From positions 9,804,001 through 9,868,000 of the forward strand of contig NC_058339.1 in the NCBI RefSeq assembly GCF_905475395.1: a DNA stretch of 64,000 bases, written 5' to 3'. The notes beneath the pieces are model-generated. The model ran no database searches. It worked only from the letters and a program-made list of their open reading frames with translations, and was not told where the DNA came from. The stretch's first letter is position 1. Each line of letters opens with the position of its first letter. Shown piece after piece: positions 30,643-42,597 of the stretch. This stretch comes from Chrysoperla carnea. Lineage: Eukaryota; Arthropoda; Insecta; Neuroptera; Chrysopidae. Both the position numbers and the translations under genes were made by a program.

Positions 30643-33572
30643 CTGTAACAAGAAAAATACAAATTTATTACGAATGCTTATGAATATAATTAATTATAAC
30701 TACGTAAAGACTTCTTGCACAAATTTATGTACAGTTAAGAGAATACAAATATTTTTAATATCAACATTATTTATTCGAAAAAAAAAAAATTGGGATGATG
30801 ATTAAATTTTTGTTATCATTTCAGGCGAAGAATTCTCCCTGCACGGACACAACAGAGAAGCTGGTTTTATAAAATCTTTAAACAAAATATAAACGTTTAA
30901 AACTCTTAATTAAACAAAGAGGAAGATACTTTAAAAGTGACGTCATTGTTGATATCGTCATAGAGATTAAATATAAAACTCCGTTTTGCAAGAAAGAGAC
31001 AAGTAACAATCTTTGAATGCTTATACTTTCTTCGTTCTTTAATCAATTTTAATTTAACTTTCAAATTTTGTTATGGTATCAAGTCTATATTTTTATGGGT
31101 AACTAGCAGTTTTTCACTAGCTTCGCAATTTCAACTTTTATTTTCTTTTTCAAATTACCAATAGGGATGATAACTACATATTTGTTTTAACTTCAAATGA
31201 AAAATTCATAATAACTAATTGAATAATTCTATGTAAATTAAACAAAGTCGCATATCTTGGAAAGAGCTTTAAACCCTTATAAAAATTTCAAATAAACATT
31301 GTGATCAAGTTGTGACTATGGACTATACGATAAGTTATATATAAATTTGCTGTTATTAGTGCTAGTTCTGGGTCTATAAGAATCTAACCGGATTTAATTT
31401 AATAGTGACACCATCCCATATAATATTAAATTTTATAAAGGTGATTTAACTTTCAAATTCATTCCTTTTCTTGGAATTTTTATAAATTAAATAGCAAAAT
31501 TTCATTACATACAGATTGTTTAAACGATTAACAGTAAGTTATATTATATTCCTTGTTTATTTTAAAGTTTTGCAATTAAAAAAAAAAAATATTTTCATGA
31601 GAAATTTCGTATCAAGAATATTTTTTGCACATTTGCAACATTCTTTCGGCACAAACATGTAAACAATGCTGAAATAACTCAATCCAATTGTTATCAATGA
31701 CAAACTGATGTGGCGACCTTTAATTTTGTGAAGTAGTAATGCTATATAATCCTTAAAAGAATGAATTTTTTTTAACTTGACTGAATTTAAGTAAAGATTA
31801 CAAATATTTTTCAAGTGTGATATATCTATATTTGCGTACGTATTTAATATAAATTATTTAATTAAACATTCAGATTAGATACAGGTATAAAAAAAATACC
31901 ATCTAAAATTTGTAAGATAATTGTAATACTATAGTAGTGACTACATTTCAATCTCAAGTATGCATTTACGTAATACAATAAAATTATTTACTGTCTATCT
32001 ATCTCAGCGTTTCTCAGCCTTTTTGACGTTCGACTCAATTTTTTTTTCTAAACCAAACTTGCGTTTTAATGTTTAATTAATAACTAATATTGTGCATAAA
32101 CCTTAAATAGCTAATATCGAAATATCGAGAGAATATTTTATATCTCCGTTTAATCAAAACCGTAAGGTAATGACCATCTAAGATGGTCCATTTTTTAGCT
32201 TTTGCCTCGGAGAATTCTAACAAATATATCAGATTTGGTTAGAGTAAGGAAAATTTTTTAAAGTTTCAGCGTGGCTAAGATTAAAAAAATAGCTGGACGT
32301 ACACTGTAAGTCAAAATAAACACGATAGTTAAACTATTCTAAGTGATATTACTATGACAGTACATGTAATTCACATATGTTATAGCTATAACAGTTAGAA
32401 GAATGGTAAAACACGTGCATTCTTTGTGACACAGATTGTACATTGAGACGCAGATAAAACTGTGAAACATCTCTGCAGGTTTTGCACAGAACGCAGTTTT
32501 TCATTAACCTCGCGTAGATATTGTAGCTTGCTGCTGCTGGACTATCTCGTGTATATTTATTTAAATATATAGGTCGGTTGGGTATTTTATGCTTAACAAC
32601 TTTTTGATCAGTAGATTTTTCAGAAAATATAAAAGGTTTAAAAAGTTTATGTATACAAATCGATCGTAAATTTTACAACCGACAACTTTAGGCTGACCTA
32701 CTTTTTCTCTAAAGTGCTTAGTTTTCGCGTAAATTATAAAAAATTGTGGAAAATCGTTGATTTTTTCGAAATCATACTTTTTTTCTGCGCATAAGAAAAT
32801 ATTTAATTCAACAGATAAAAAGCTAAAAATTATTATGAAAAAAATTGATTAAAATTAATTTAATTAAAAATAGTCATGAACACTTTTCGATAGACAAGCT
32901 ATATCATAGGCGTGTTTATCAATCAATAAAATTTCATAGTAAATATGTCTCATCTGATAATCAGATGGTTAAAGCTCGATCTTGTAATAAGTATGAGTTC
33001 CCAGTCTAAATACTTGATTTTTATGGAAAACTCATCTAAAACGGTTTCGACCCACTTTTTTACCCCACAATCACTTATCTAGTGAACAATTTTTGCGAAT
33101 TTCAGGAAAATGCTCCATTAAATAGTAAATTAATTTGTAGTCGAATAATTTGAATAGACGAATGCACCCGGTATGCAAATCTTATTCATTGTTTTGGAAT
33201 AAGTGTATTTAATTCACTACAAATCACTTTCATTTTATTATTTATATATCAATGTTTGATTTCCGATTAATATAGTTTAATAATAATAATAATAATCAAA
33301 CCATGTGTAAGTCATAAATTTTATGTCAATACGATTAACGTTTAATTCAAAGGCATGCTTTCATTATCTATATTATCGTTATTAAATGTTCCAAGTCCTA
33401 TTTAGTATTCACAGAGGACACTAGTAGTAGGCTAGAATTATATTTGCCTCCCATCATCCCTTATTGTTTATTAACATCTCACTTTGAAATTAAGAATATC
33501 GATAATGATAAGTGCGCATGGTATTTTATTACACATATTAATTTTATTTCTAACAACAATAATATAAATATA
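30643..33572. other. Probable SERCA 5' intron, no gene seen
   Basis: AT-rich, with no exon series. The region 30,925-31,080 resembles parts of 13,200-13,460 and 29,840-30,150 (ATTTTAACGAAAGAT and similar phrases), consistent with old dispersed repeats. The stretch near 32,378-32,440 shares TGTTATAGCTATA and GGTAAAACACGTGCATT with 15,481-15,535. Confidence 0.4.
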
Positions 33573-34208
33573 CCGGGTGATTAAAAAACAGGATAAAACT
33601 TGAATATTCAATACTTATCCGAGCCCTTTGGTTCACAGTTTCATGGGTTTTAAATTTTTGGAGCAAAACCTTAGTTTTTAAGAAAATAGCATTCTACAGG
33701 TAAAAGAAATTTTAAAATCGGGTAGGTAGTGAATTCAAAAATGACGGATTTTTAAACAATGTTTCATACCACCCCACATTTATTGAGATCAATAATTAAG
33801 ATATAAACTATCGTATCTTTTAAATTGGACTTAATTACAGATAGTTACGAAATTTGATCAAAATCGTTTCAATAGTTTCGGAGTTTATCCCGAACATACG
33901 TACAACTACAGCATCGGTTTCGATTTTTAATCGATTTTGAAATAGAATTACTATCGATAAATAAATCATATTATGGCAACCGCTAAGTAGCGTTATGTAT
34001 GGATTATGGGATGCCATCATAAATAAATCGTCGATCTTAAAATATTAAAGCCTAACAAGTATTATTTATAAATTAAGTAATGGTTGGAATTATTTCTGGT
34101 TAAACCGGAAATACAATAAAACATTTGAAATTGTCACTAAATAATACGCATGCTCATGGGTCTAAAGCTGTCAAATGTTAGCCTTTAGTGAATGACCCGG
34201 GGACCCGG
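33573..34208. mobile_element. Candidate TA-flanked inverted-repeat element
   Basis: The left end reads TATA-CCGGGTGATT and the right end GGGGACCCGG-TATA, so the outer 10 bp TATACCGGGT form a perfect inverted repeat. The 636-bp body is AT-rich with no transposase. Only a short terminal match supports the call, so it could also be coincidence around an ordinary repeat. Confidence 0.45.
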
Positions 34209-37200
34209 TATATTTGTATACTTTGAAAACGATGAAATATGATTTTACTAGATGTAATTGATAATCCAGTACCTATTATATGGTATACAGGCGACATTCT
34301 TTACTTCTTCAAGGGTTGCAAATAAGGATACGCCACCCTTTTCAGTTTTAATTAAAAAATTTTTATACAAAAATTTATTTAATCAATTTGAAATGTTTTA
34401 CACTCATTTTTGAACGATGGAAAAAGCACATTTGTTACGAATTAAGCTGCCAATTATACATAATCCTACAAAACTTGATTCAAGAATGTAATGCAATTCG
34501 TTTGAAGTACTTTTGAATAATTTTAAGTTGAAACACTTAAAATAATTCTAAACACTATTTCAAAATTAAAAACTATACAAATTAGTCGTAAAATATTAAA
34601 ACGGAAATACGTTTCCGTTCTAAATACGATCTTCTAAGTGATAAAATAGTAAATTTTAAAACGTATTCCCTTAAATACCCAGATATTAGTCTCTATCAAA
34701 GTTAACCTATCAAATTCATGATGTAGCCGTGTTCCGTGTAGCGTGTGGGTTTATCTAAATTAGCAGGTACAACATAAAGCACAATGTATTGAAGTAACCC
34801 TGATAATATTTAAATAAATGAAAATACACCGTTATATAAACCATTAAACACCGCAAATAAACGTTATCTTGAAAAAATAAATGAATGTTTGTTTAATTAA
34901 CCGCAATAAATCAAAAAATAAAGAAACTGATATTTTAAGAGAATAAATATTATTTCATTCTTAGAATTAGAACTTGAATTTCAGAGAGTCGTAGAACAAA
35001 AATGTGATATCCATATGATTTTAGGTTGGAAAATTTTGATATTCGCAAGAATTTGTAAAAAAACTTCACGTCATAGTTTCACAATATAGGCACACCACAC
35101 AGGCACATTTTAATAATAAAAAAAATGGTTTTTCTTACTTGATTTATACATTCACGTAAATTTAATAAAATTTAAAATAATAACAAAAATGTTTTAATTC
35201 AACTAAGCTTTACGATATTCAAATAGTAAAATGAAACTAAGTCTATCAAGTCAAATTCTGTATGTCCAATAACCGATGACCACGCATTAACACACGTATA
35301 TCCTGACGTATGTACGTCTGTGAGGAGGCTAACCATCAAAAAGCTATTATAAAAAAAAAGCGAATAATACACACAGCGATGATGATAAGAAGAGTTCAAA
35401 AACAAATTAAATTAGAAAATCAAAACCAACCACCTAATTGATATTCATTTGAAGTGAACTAAAAAAAAAAATTAGTCAACCTACCTGAATGTAAACAGGT
35501 AAAATTTATTCAAAACGATATTTAGTAACAATTATTTAAAAACACAAAATTATAAAACAAATATAGTTTGAAATAATTTAACATTAACAGAAGTATAACT
35601 TTTTTTTTTATAAATTATAAACCGAGAAATAAAAATATAAATATATTGTCAATGTATGTAGTTAGTCTGTTCGTCATTCTGGTGGCACCACTGCTCAGTG
35701 TTCTGTTCTGTTCATATAACTTTTACTTAATAATATTAGAGCGAGATCGACTTACTAACTACGATGTATGTTAAACACGTTAAAAAAAATGATCAAAGGC
35801 AAAAAAAAACACTTGAAATTAATTTCCTCTATATTTAACAATAAAGTACTATAAAGTATCAAATAAATTTAGTAGTTCTCTATGATAACTGTAGTAAAAG
35901 AGATTTTCATATTAATGATTTGAACAATTTTACATATTATTACACATGAACGTATTCAAATACAAAACAGTAGTCTAGTAGACTATTACTTTGATGACAA
36001 TATTTATTGCTACTTAAGAAAAAAAATGCAAGTTAATTCTATTTTTTGATTTTGAAGGCCATTCTCTAAATCATACGTCAGAACTTTACATACGCAATCA
36101 AAATCTATTAGTTACGTTTATTTCCATTGATTTGTCATCAACAATAATCTTTTTTTTTTTTTTTAAATTTTAATTTCTTACAATCTCTCATTTAAATTTA
36201 TTCATTATTTCAAAATATAAGAGCTAATTTTTATTTATTCAGTATTAAATAAGTGCGAGGAGGATACTTGCAATCTTTTTTTAGAATTCAATTGAAATAA
36301 GTTTTGCATAATGTACGGTAGATACAGATTGACGTATCATCGTCATATGTTACACAATAATTAAAAAAAAAATCATTTGAATAAATTTCTAATCATATTT
36401 GGTATTTAATTAAGAACAATAAATTAGTAATAATTAATTTTTATTTTATCATTAAATAATGATAACAAATGACAATAAATAAATAAATAAATTGAATATT
36501 CAAACAAAAACGCTCGATACACGAATGTTTACGATTTATACCGATTTGTAAAAAAAGCGTTAAATGACGGTGGCATAATTTTTAACTAACAATATTTTAA
36601 ATTGATAATGCATAGTTAAAAATAATACAACGTATTTGTAACTGTTATATAAGATTCAACATAGGTATGGGTTTGCAACAATGAAAGAAAAGTTTATATG
36701 TTTTAAAAAAAAAGAAATTCAAACAAAATAAAAGTGTAAAAAAGTGTAAAAAAAGTTGAAAAACAAACCAAAAAGAAAAATGAAAATAAAAAACTTACTT
36801 GAGTTATTTGAAATGGCATTTAAACTAAATAGGTGGTAAACGTTATAACGTAAGGTAAATGGCAAGCGGTAGGTATGGCAGTTAGATGGAACTAAGTAAG
36901 AAGTAATAAAATTTTCAACTACGTATTAGTAAGACGGATAGATAATACTAAAATTATGTTTAGTAGGATGCGAGTGGTGGAAACTCGTGTGACTGTGACT
37001 GTATGTGTAAATACCTATCTATCTGACTGACTGACCTATCTGGGAATCGGGATAAGACACAAATGGTTAGATTACTAAGGTTAAGTATTAAAAATAAAGA
37101 AATGAAGTTTGTGTAGTGTTGAGTCTTATACAGTACAAGTAAAAATGTATGTATTTTATATTAAAATGAGATAAAAAACGTACATGTATTTTATGAGTAA

Positions 37201-37975
37201 GTGAATAAGTAGAGTAGATTTAAAAAAAATATAATTTTCAAGTGTTTGATGTGGTTGTTTTGGTGTCCTGGTTGGTCAGGCCGATTGGTCCCGGGATGCC
37301 AGGCAGTTTGCCAATTATATAAATGAGCGAGCGGACAGTTTTAGCATTATTGGTAGGCACATCGCCATCATCATATATTCGTGTTCATATCACAACTTTC
37401 TTAATTATTTTGGCATCAAATTAATAATATTTTTGAGGTACAATTTACAACTGTTTTGTGCGTTCTATCTCGCGCTATCTTCTGTTGCTAATTTACCTTT
37501 TGCTAACAATTATTTTATATTTCTTTTTGTAAGAAATATTTTTTTATTAAAAAAAATATAATCAACATAAAATAAATTATGACAAACATAACTAGTTGTG
37601 TCCGGGTTTATTCGTGCGATATTTTAAATGTTCTCGTAATAACAATGACGTGTATTCGTGATATATTTTCCTCTTTCTTATAGTTTATGTATATTTATTT
37701 GTATAATAAATGCATTTGGACCTTTCTGTACACAAATATCTATTGATAATTCTTCCGTTTTGGGTAATTTAGCTCATGTTAATTTTTATTTCAAAAATAA
37801 ATAATGCAACTATAAATATTTTGCTTCTCATAAAGATTTTCATTAAATTTGAGATAGGAAAAAAAACCACAGACTTATAATAAACGAAATCAGTGGAGAC
37901 ATTACATTCTTGCTATGAGAAAAATTTCTCAGAGAACGGTCTCCGATTGTAATAACGATTTTACTTATCGTAATC
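34209..37975. other. Gene-poor region with possible SERCA 5' exons
   Basis: No coding exon is recognised. Several donor-like minus-strand sites occur (ACTTAC or ACCTAC on the plus strand near 35,485, 35,752 and 36,793), compatible with alternative untranslated first exons of SERCA. The sequence around 36,840-37,340 is less AT-rich than its surroundings. Confidence 0.35.
36793..37340 (-). promoter_or_regulatory. Candidate SERCA promoter and first untranslated exon
   Basis: On the minus strand a region with CCAAT (GGACCAATCGG near 37,280) and an ATTTATATAATTGG TATA-like motif near 37,316 lies upstream of a consensus donor CTCAA-GTAAGT at 36,798. Joining to the acceptor at 30,643 would give a plausible 6-kb 5' intron. 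The TATA-like motif could serve either strand. There is no transcript evidence. Confidence 0.25.
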
Positions 37976-38250
37976 AACCCTATAGTAGATCAATTGGTTA
38001 CAGCATAACCAATTCCGTTCGCGGTATGATACCGGGTTCAATTTCCGGCCTTCCAACAAAAATTAATTTAATTAATGGTTGTGATGGGCTGATGTAGTGC
38101 ATGGTATATGCATGAAGAAGGTGTACAAAGCCTCTCAAAATAATTGAGGAGCTGATAAATGAAATTATCAGCGGAAAAGGCAGTATCAGAATGGGCTCTA
38201 TAGTCTAAGTATATCCTACGTGGGCAGCCAATATAACCTAACCTAACCTA
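37976..38250 (+). mobile_element. tRNA-derived SINE, copy 1
   Basis: The head contains a polymerase III A-box-like TAGATCAATTGGTTA (about 37,986) and a B-box-like GGGTTCAATTTCC (about 38,034). It aligns with the copy at 41,831. The tRNA-unrelated body shares GATAAATGAAATTATCAGC and AGCCAATATAACC with that copy. The tail is TAACCTAACCTAACCTA, a CCTAA repeat. SINEs are copied by LINE-encoded enzymes and encode no protein. The A box is more degraded here than in copy 2. Confidence 0.8.
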
Positions 38251-38351
38251 CTTATCATAACAATTTCAGCGGATAATATTTTCTTGTTTCATTCATTTTA
38301 GAACAAGATCTTGTAATCGTCAGAGTTTTTAGTTTTTGAATTTATTTTGGA

Positions 38352-38484
38352 GTTTTCTACTTGGTACCCACTTTGATTTACATAGAGTCTTACAGTATTG
38401 TGAATAATTACAAATAATATAAGACTGTATGTAAATCAAAGTACCATGTACTATATGTAAATCAAAGTACCATGTAGAAAACAC
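38352..38484. repeat. Foldback repeat with a duplicated arm
   Basis: The left arm TTTTCTACTTGGTACC...TTTGATTTACAT is matched in inverse by ATGTAAATCAAAGTACCATG, which occurs twice in tandem on the right, followed by TAGAAAA. The stem would be about 40 bp with one arm partly duplicated. A second, smaller imperfect palindrome (GGTATGTATGTAT...) follows at 38,632-38,670. Confidence 0.65.
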
Positions 38485-39499
38485 GTATAAATTAAACAGT
38501 AATTTATTTTTAATTTATTTACTGTCGTAGTAAATTAGAGTATTTTTTTAAGCCTTTAACCAGCGTACAATCAAGAGGCTTTATAGGTAATTTATTTCTC
38601 AAATTCTTTACATGCTACGAGGGAGCATATTCGAGGGGTATGTATGTATATAAACATACATGCATACCCTCGTCGTTGTCGGGGTAAAAAACTGAGAGTT
38701 TAACTGATAAAAGCGAACATTCGATTGTAAATATTTCTTTTAAAAATAGCTTCTTTTTAAATAATGATTATCGATAATTTCTCAGCACAATACTTTAAGT
38801 GTACGCATGATTCAAAAAGATTGATTAAAACGCTTTAGATGCAATGTTGCGGAAAAATTTACGCTCTAAATAAATAAATAAATGAAAAATACGGCTGTGT
38901 TTTTTGGAACCTTGAACACGTTGGTCCTCTCTACCTAAAAAGTTTGAATTTTCTCGCGTAGTAAATCAAACAACAAGACGATAGATGTTTTTTTTTAATA
39001 GAATTTATTTATAAATTTGTACGTGTTATCGTATGTGCGTATCGATGTTGATCGAAATAAAATAAGAACAACATTCGACCTTCATGATGTCTGTTTATGT
39101 GTCCTAGGTGTACAAATATAATATTAAACATACAATTATATTATAAGCACCAAAAATATAATCATAATTACGTTATAAAAGAATTTAAAAGGATATTTAT
39201 AAGTCAATTATATATATATATATATATATATACTTTTTTTTTTGTTCAACAAATTTCTTTACGTCAAGTGTTTTAAAATGTTCTTCACCTTTCGTTTGTA
39301 AAAATTTTTTTATAGCTTTTGACTAAAAATGTTTAGATAATAATTTAGACTTTAAAACAAATAATTTTCAAAATTTAAATAATAATATTTATACATAAAA
39401 TAAAAATAAACGCATGTTACCTCTATATTCAAACTATCATATAGGAAGTCGTAATAATCGAATTCGAATAATGCTTAGTAGAAATGCATGTGTCAAACC

Positions 39500-39768
39500 C
39501 AGTGACAGATTTAAGGAAAACGGCCCACAGCAGACAAAATCTCCCTAGAGGCCCTGAAACTATAATTTCAGATCCCCCTCCTCGAATTTCGTGCTCTGTT
39601 CTCTTTATCGAAAGTAATAAGTTTGAAGAAAATATTTTATATCAATTTATTAAGCACTGACCGTACGCTCCATTCGTTTTCATACGAAGTATATTCACAT
39701 TGTTTTTAACCCTCTGGAAGGGAGGTAGTGGGCAATTCTCCTTTGCCTACCTGCTAAATCCGCCCCAG
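39500..39768. mobile_element. hAT-like miniature element, second example
   Basis: The left end is CAGTGACAGATTTAAG and the right end, reverse-complemented, is CTGGGGCGGATTTAGCAG, both of the CAGNGRCRGATTTA type common at hAT termini. The flanks GTCAAACC (39,492-39,499) and GTCAAATC (39,769-39,776) agree at 7 of 8 bases, the size expected for a hAT target duplication. The 269-bp body is non-coding. The right end resembles the GGGGCGGATTTA repeats at 59,013 and 59,109. Confidence 0.7.
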
Positions 39769-40064
39769 GTCAAATCCGTGTGAAATTTTTAAGAGTATAA
39801 CCGCAATCAGATTATTGAACTGCGTTTGGTTTAAACTAAGAAAGATTCTGATCATCCCATCAGAAAAAGTGGATTATCCATATAGAAAAGTATGCGCGAA
39901 ATTACAAAGGGGAGGGGGTGGGTCGTGCTTCCGCTTGGAAGTTTTTAAACAAACATAAAATTAACTGTAAAAGTGAGTATGCAAAAAATACAGTCCGTTG
40001 ATATTGACATTTGTACAGTTATTCAAATTTATGACAGTCTGCCTAATTCATACAATTTCTGCAG

Positions 40065-40555
40065 AAAAGAAAAATTTTAATAAAAATGAACAGCAAGCGT
40101 TGGAACTCTCAATAGTCAAAGAATATGAAAAGGACACAAAGAGGATACGGAAGAGAAAACTCACAGTAGATGAATCTTCCGAAAATATTACTTCTTCATT
40201 ATCTGGAGATAATTTCAAAGAGCTGCAGAGTTGCTGCCAAACGGTTGATCGTGAAAGAGAGAAGCCAGATAAAACACGTGCGTATATTTCTTATACGTCT
40301 ATAATTTCTGTCTCTTTCTACCTCTCCCATTGAAGTCAAAAATTCGCTTATTGCGTTTCCTATATCTATGCTCTATATGGTATTATCTTTATGTATTCTA
40401 TTGATATTGAAAAAAGAATCATGAAAAGGGAATTGAATTAACCATAAACCGAAGAACAAACAGTGTCCATACCGTCAAATGTTTTGATTGAATGCAAACG
40501 ACGAATTGAAACAGAAATTTCACGGAAAAAAGTTAAAAATTGCAATCTCAAATAG
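40065..40555 (+). CDS. Unrecognised coding-like segment, possibly two exons
   Basis: An acceptor-like TTTCTGCAG ends at 40,064. From there 71 codons are open to a donor-like CAC-GTGCGT at 40,277. They encode a charged, Glu/Lys-rich stretch (NKNEQQALELSIVKEYEK, then RIRKRKLTVDESSE). ALELS in an acidic setting vaguely recalls a ubiquitin-interacting motif, but this is weak. After 170 bp, a second open stretch (40,448-40,555) has similar composition (EEQTVSIPSNVLIECKRR and on to a stop). The acceptor for the second piece is poor. I do not recognise the protein. It may be the end of a gene with distant exons, or a pseudogene fragment. Confidence 0.3.
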
Positions 40556-41629
40556 TGTAGTTAGATGACATCGAATTGTTGGCGACTACAAGTCTCTACC
40601 TGCATAAAGATTACAAACTTTTTATATGTTTTCAAGAATGTATGCAAAAATGTTTTTCTCCGATTTTAATTTTAGGTATTAAAATGAAATACGTTCTTAG
40701 TTTAACAAGCTTTCATTTGATACAAAACATTATTATGTCTGAATAAGTTATAAATTTTTTGTTCATAAATTTGCGAAACTAGTGCCAAATAAATGTAAAA
40801 CAATTTTTTAATATTTTAAATAACTTGTATAACTTTAAGAATGTATAAATTTTAAGTCTAATTTTATTGCATGTATATAGAGATCTAGAGATAGCGGTCA
40901 TTTGCAGGTAGCAGCGTTCACACCAAATCTTTTTATATTGCTATTTTCAAATGAAAGATGTGTTTCCACTTCGTAAATAATAAGCCAATAAGGTAGACGA
41001 TCATGATATATATATTTTTTTACCGTTTATTATTACGTATAAACTGACAGTCGTGACAAATGCGAATCTCAAGGAGATGTTAATAATGTTAACTAAAATA
41101 TTGAAATGATAAATCTCTAGTTTTCAACGTTTCTAATATACAACCGACAATGTAGTGTCGTTAAAAACTATAAATATATCGGGGTCGCAACAGATTTGAT
41201 ATTAATTAATAATATATTTACGATAGGTACTTTTAATAATTAAAACTTTTTTTTTCTAAGCGAACAGATAATCATATGGGCAATAGTATAATAATTTGTA
41301 TGTATGCTCTATAATATAAATTGATGCTTGCAAGTAAGGCAAAAATTCCGTGAGCCTACACAGTATAGAATGTTAATTGGAAAATTTCCACTCCAAAAAT
41401 GATATTAAGAGTTTTTTTTTTACCAGAAAGCATCATATTGGTAATGCTGCCAACTAAGTGGTTTTACCACTAAAACTTTATGATAAATATCGAAAAATAT
41501 TCTGGTAATACTACTGCCTAGTGGTTTTCTATCGTCTGTTTAGTGGGCTTGATAATTAAAAGTTGGCAACACGTATTGGAGTGCATATGTGCACCATTTA
41601 ATCAAACATGCAAGAATATATACATTAAG

Positions 41630-41745
41630 CACATGAAACCTCCTATGCCAAGCTATAAGCGCCAGTGGCTGAATTTAAGGCGCCTAACTGGGCGAAGTCT
41701 AGACATCGGTCGTTGCGTACTTTGTACTGCGCATCATCTAAGTGA
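41630..41745 (+). repeat. Dispersed repeat B, second copy
   Basis: It aligns with the reverse complement of 7,343-7,465 over about 115 bp (GAAACCTCCTATGCC, GTGGCTGAATTTA, TTTGTACTGCGCA). It is non-coding and lies just upstream of the SINE at 41,831. Confidence 0.6.
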
Positions 41746-41830
41746 TTGAAAACAAAAGATAATCGATTCGCCCAGATAGACGTCAAACGTAACGCTTCTT
41801 TTGGAGTCAACATCAGGAGTCAGGAGTAAA

Positions 41831-42320
41831 CCCTAGTAGCTCAGTTGGCTCAGCAACCAATTTCGTACGCGACAGGCCTAGAATAGCGGGTTCGATTCCC
41901 GCCATCACCAAAAAAAATTATTGGTATGTGCATGAAGGCATATGTTGAATAACTGATAAATGAAATTATCAGCAAAAAAGGTGGTAAAACACATATGGTA
42001 TCACAATGGTCCCTATGGCCTAAGTGTGTCTCTCGTAGACAACCAATATAACCACTTACTTCTAGTCGTAGCGAAATCGACTGACTGCGAATTATGCGCG
42101 CTCAACATACCCAAGTCGTAATTAAAACAATATAGAGTTATAAAAAAATAAGAAACGGTCAAGATAACAAAAATGAAATCGATAAAAAATCCAATAGTTG
42201 CAAGTAATTACTAAAATAAAAAAAGTACAAAGCTCTGCTTTAACACACTCAGCTGTGTGATCCGCAGTCCGTCGATTTCGCTACGACTGGAAGTAATTAT
42301 ATAACCTAATCTAACCTAAC
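41831..42320 (+). mobile_element. tRNA-derived SINE, copy 2, interrupted in its tail
   Basis: The head has a clear polymerase III A box (TAGTAGCTCAGTTGG at 41,834) and B box (GGGTTCGATTCCC at 41,888), with a foldable GCGGG-TTCGATT-CCCGC T-arm. The 5' and 3' ends of the tRNA-like part do not pair into an acceptor stem, so this is not a functional tRNA. The body shares GATAAATGAAATTATCAGC with copy 1. The tail AACCAATATAACC is split at 42,053 by a 245-bp element and resumes at 42,299 as ATATAACCTAATCTAACCTA. Confidence 0.85.
42054..42298. mobile_element. Miniature inverted-repeat element inserted in the SINE tail
   Basis: The left end contains TTCTAGTCGTAGCGAAATCG and the right end its inverse with a few mismatches; the match extends over about 35 bp. 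ATATAACC flanks both sides (42,046-42,053 and 42,299-42,306), an 8-bp target duplication that restores the SINE tail when one copy is removed. Eight bp fits hAT or P-type elements, but the terminal bases are not the usual hAT CAGNG. There is no coding content. Confidence 0.85.
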
Positions 42321-42597
42321 ATCTCAGTAGCCACGTGTTCGCTAATGCCATAAATTCCATTATAATTTTTACGCATTTTCAAATTTTATAAAGTTAAAAA
42401 TAATAATGTTGTCAAGGCTAGACATTGTCAATCTTGTTCCCAGTGAAATAGTGCCCTATAATCGTATGTACTAATACTAACTATGAAGATTAATGATGTT
42501 AGTCAATGTTTCAATCATTGTAGTATAGTAAAGTTAAAATAATATGGTAAACTTGTAAATGTCATAATAAGAATAATAATAATAATAATAAAATATA

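Noticed and set aside
31557-31814. Minus-strand 85-residue open frame
   Set aside because: It is rich in AT-driven residues, shows no family signature and lies in a probable SERCA 5' intron; not enough to call a gene.
38231-38250. Interstitial telomere array
   Set aside because: Only about three CCTAA units, located exactly at the tail of a SINE copy, so they belong to that element.
41834-41910. tRNA gene
   Set aside because: A and B boxes and a T-arm are present, but the ends do not pair into an acceptor stem, and the sequence continues into a body shared with another copy. It is a SINE head.
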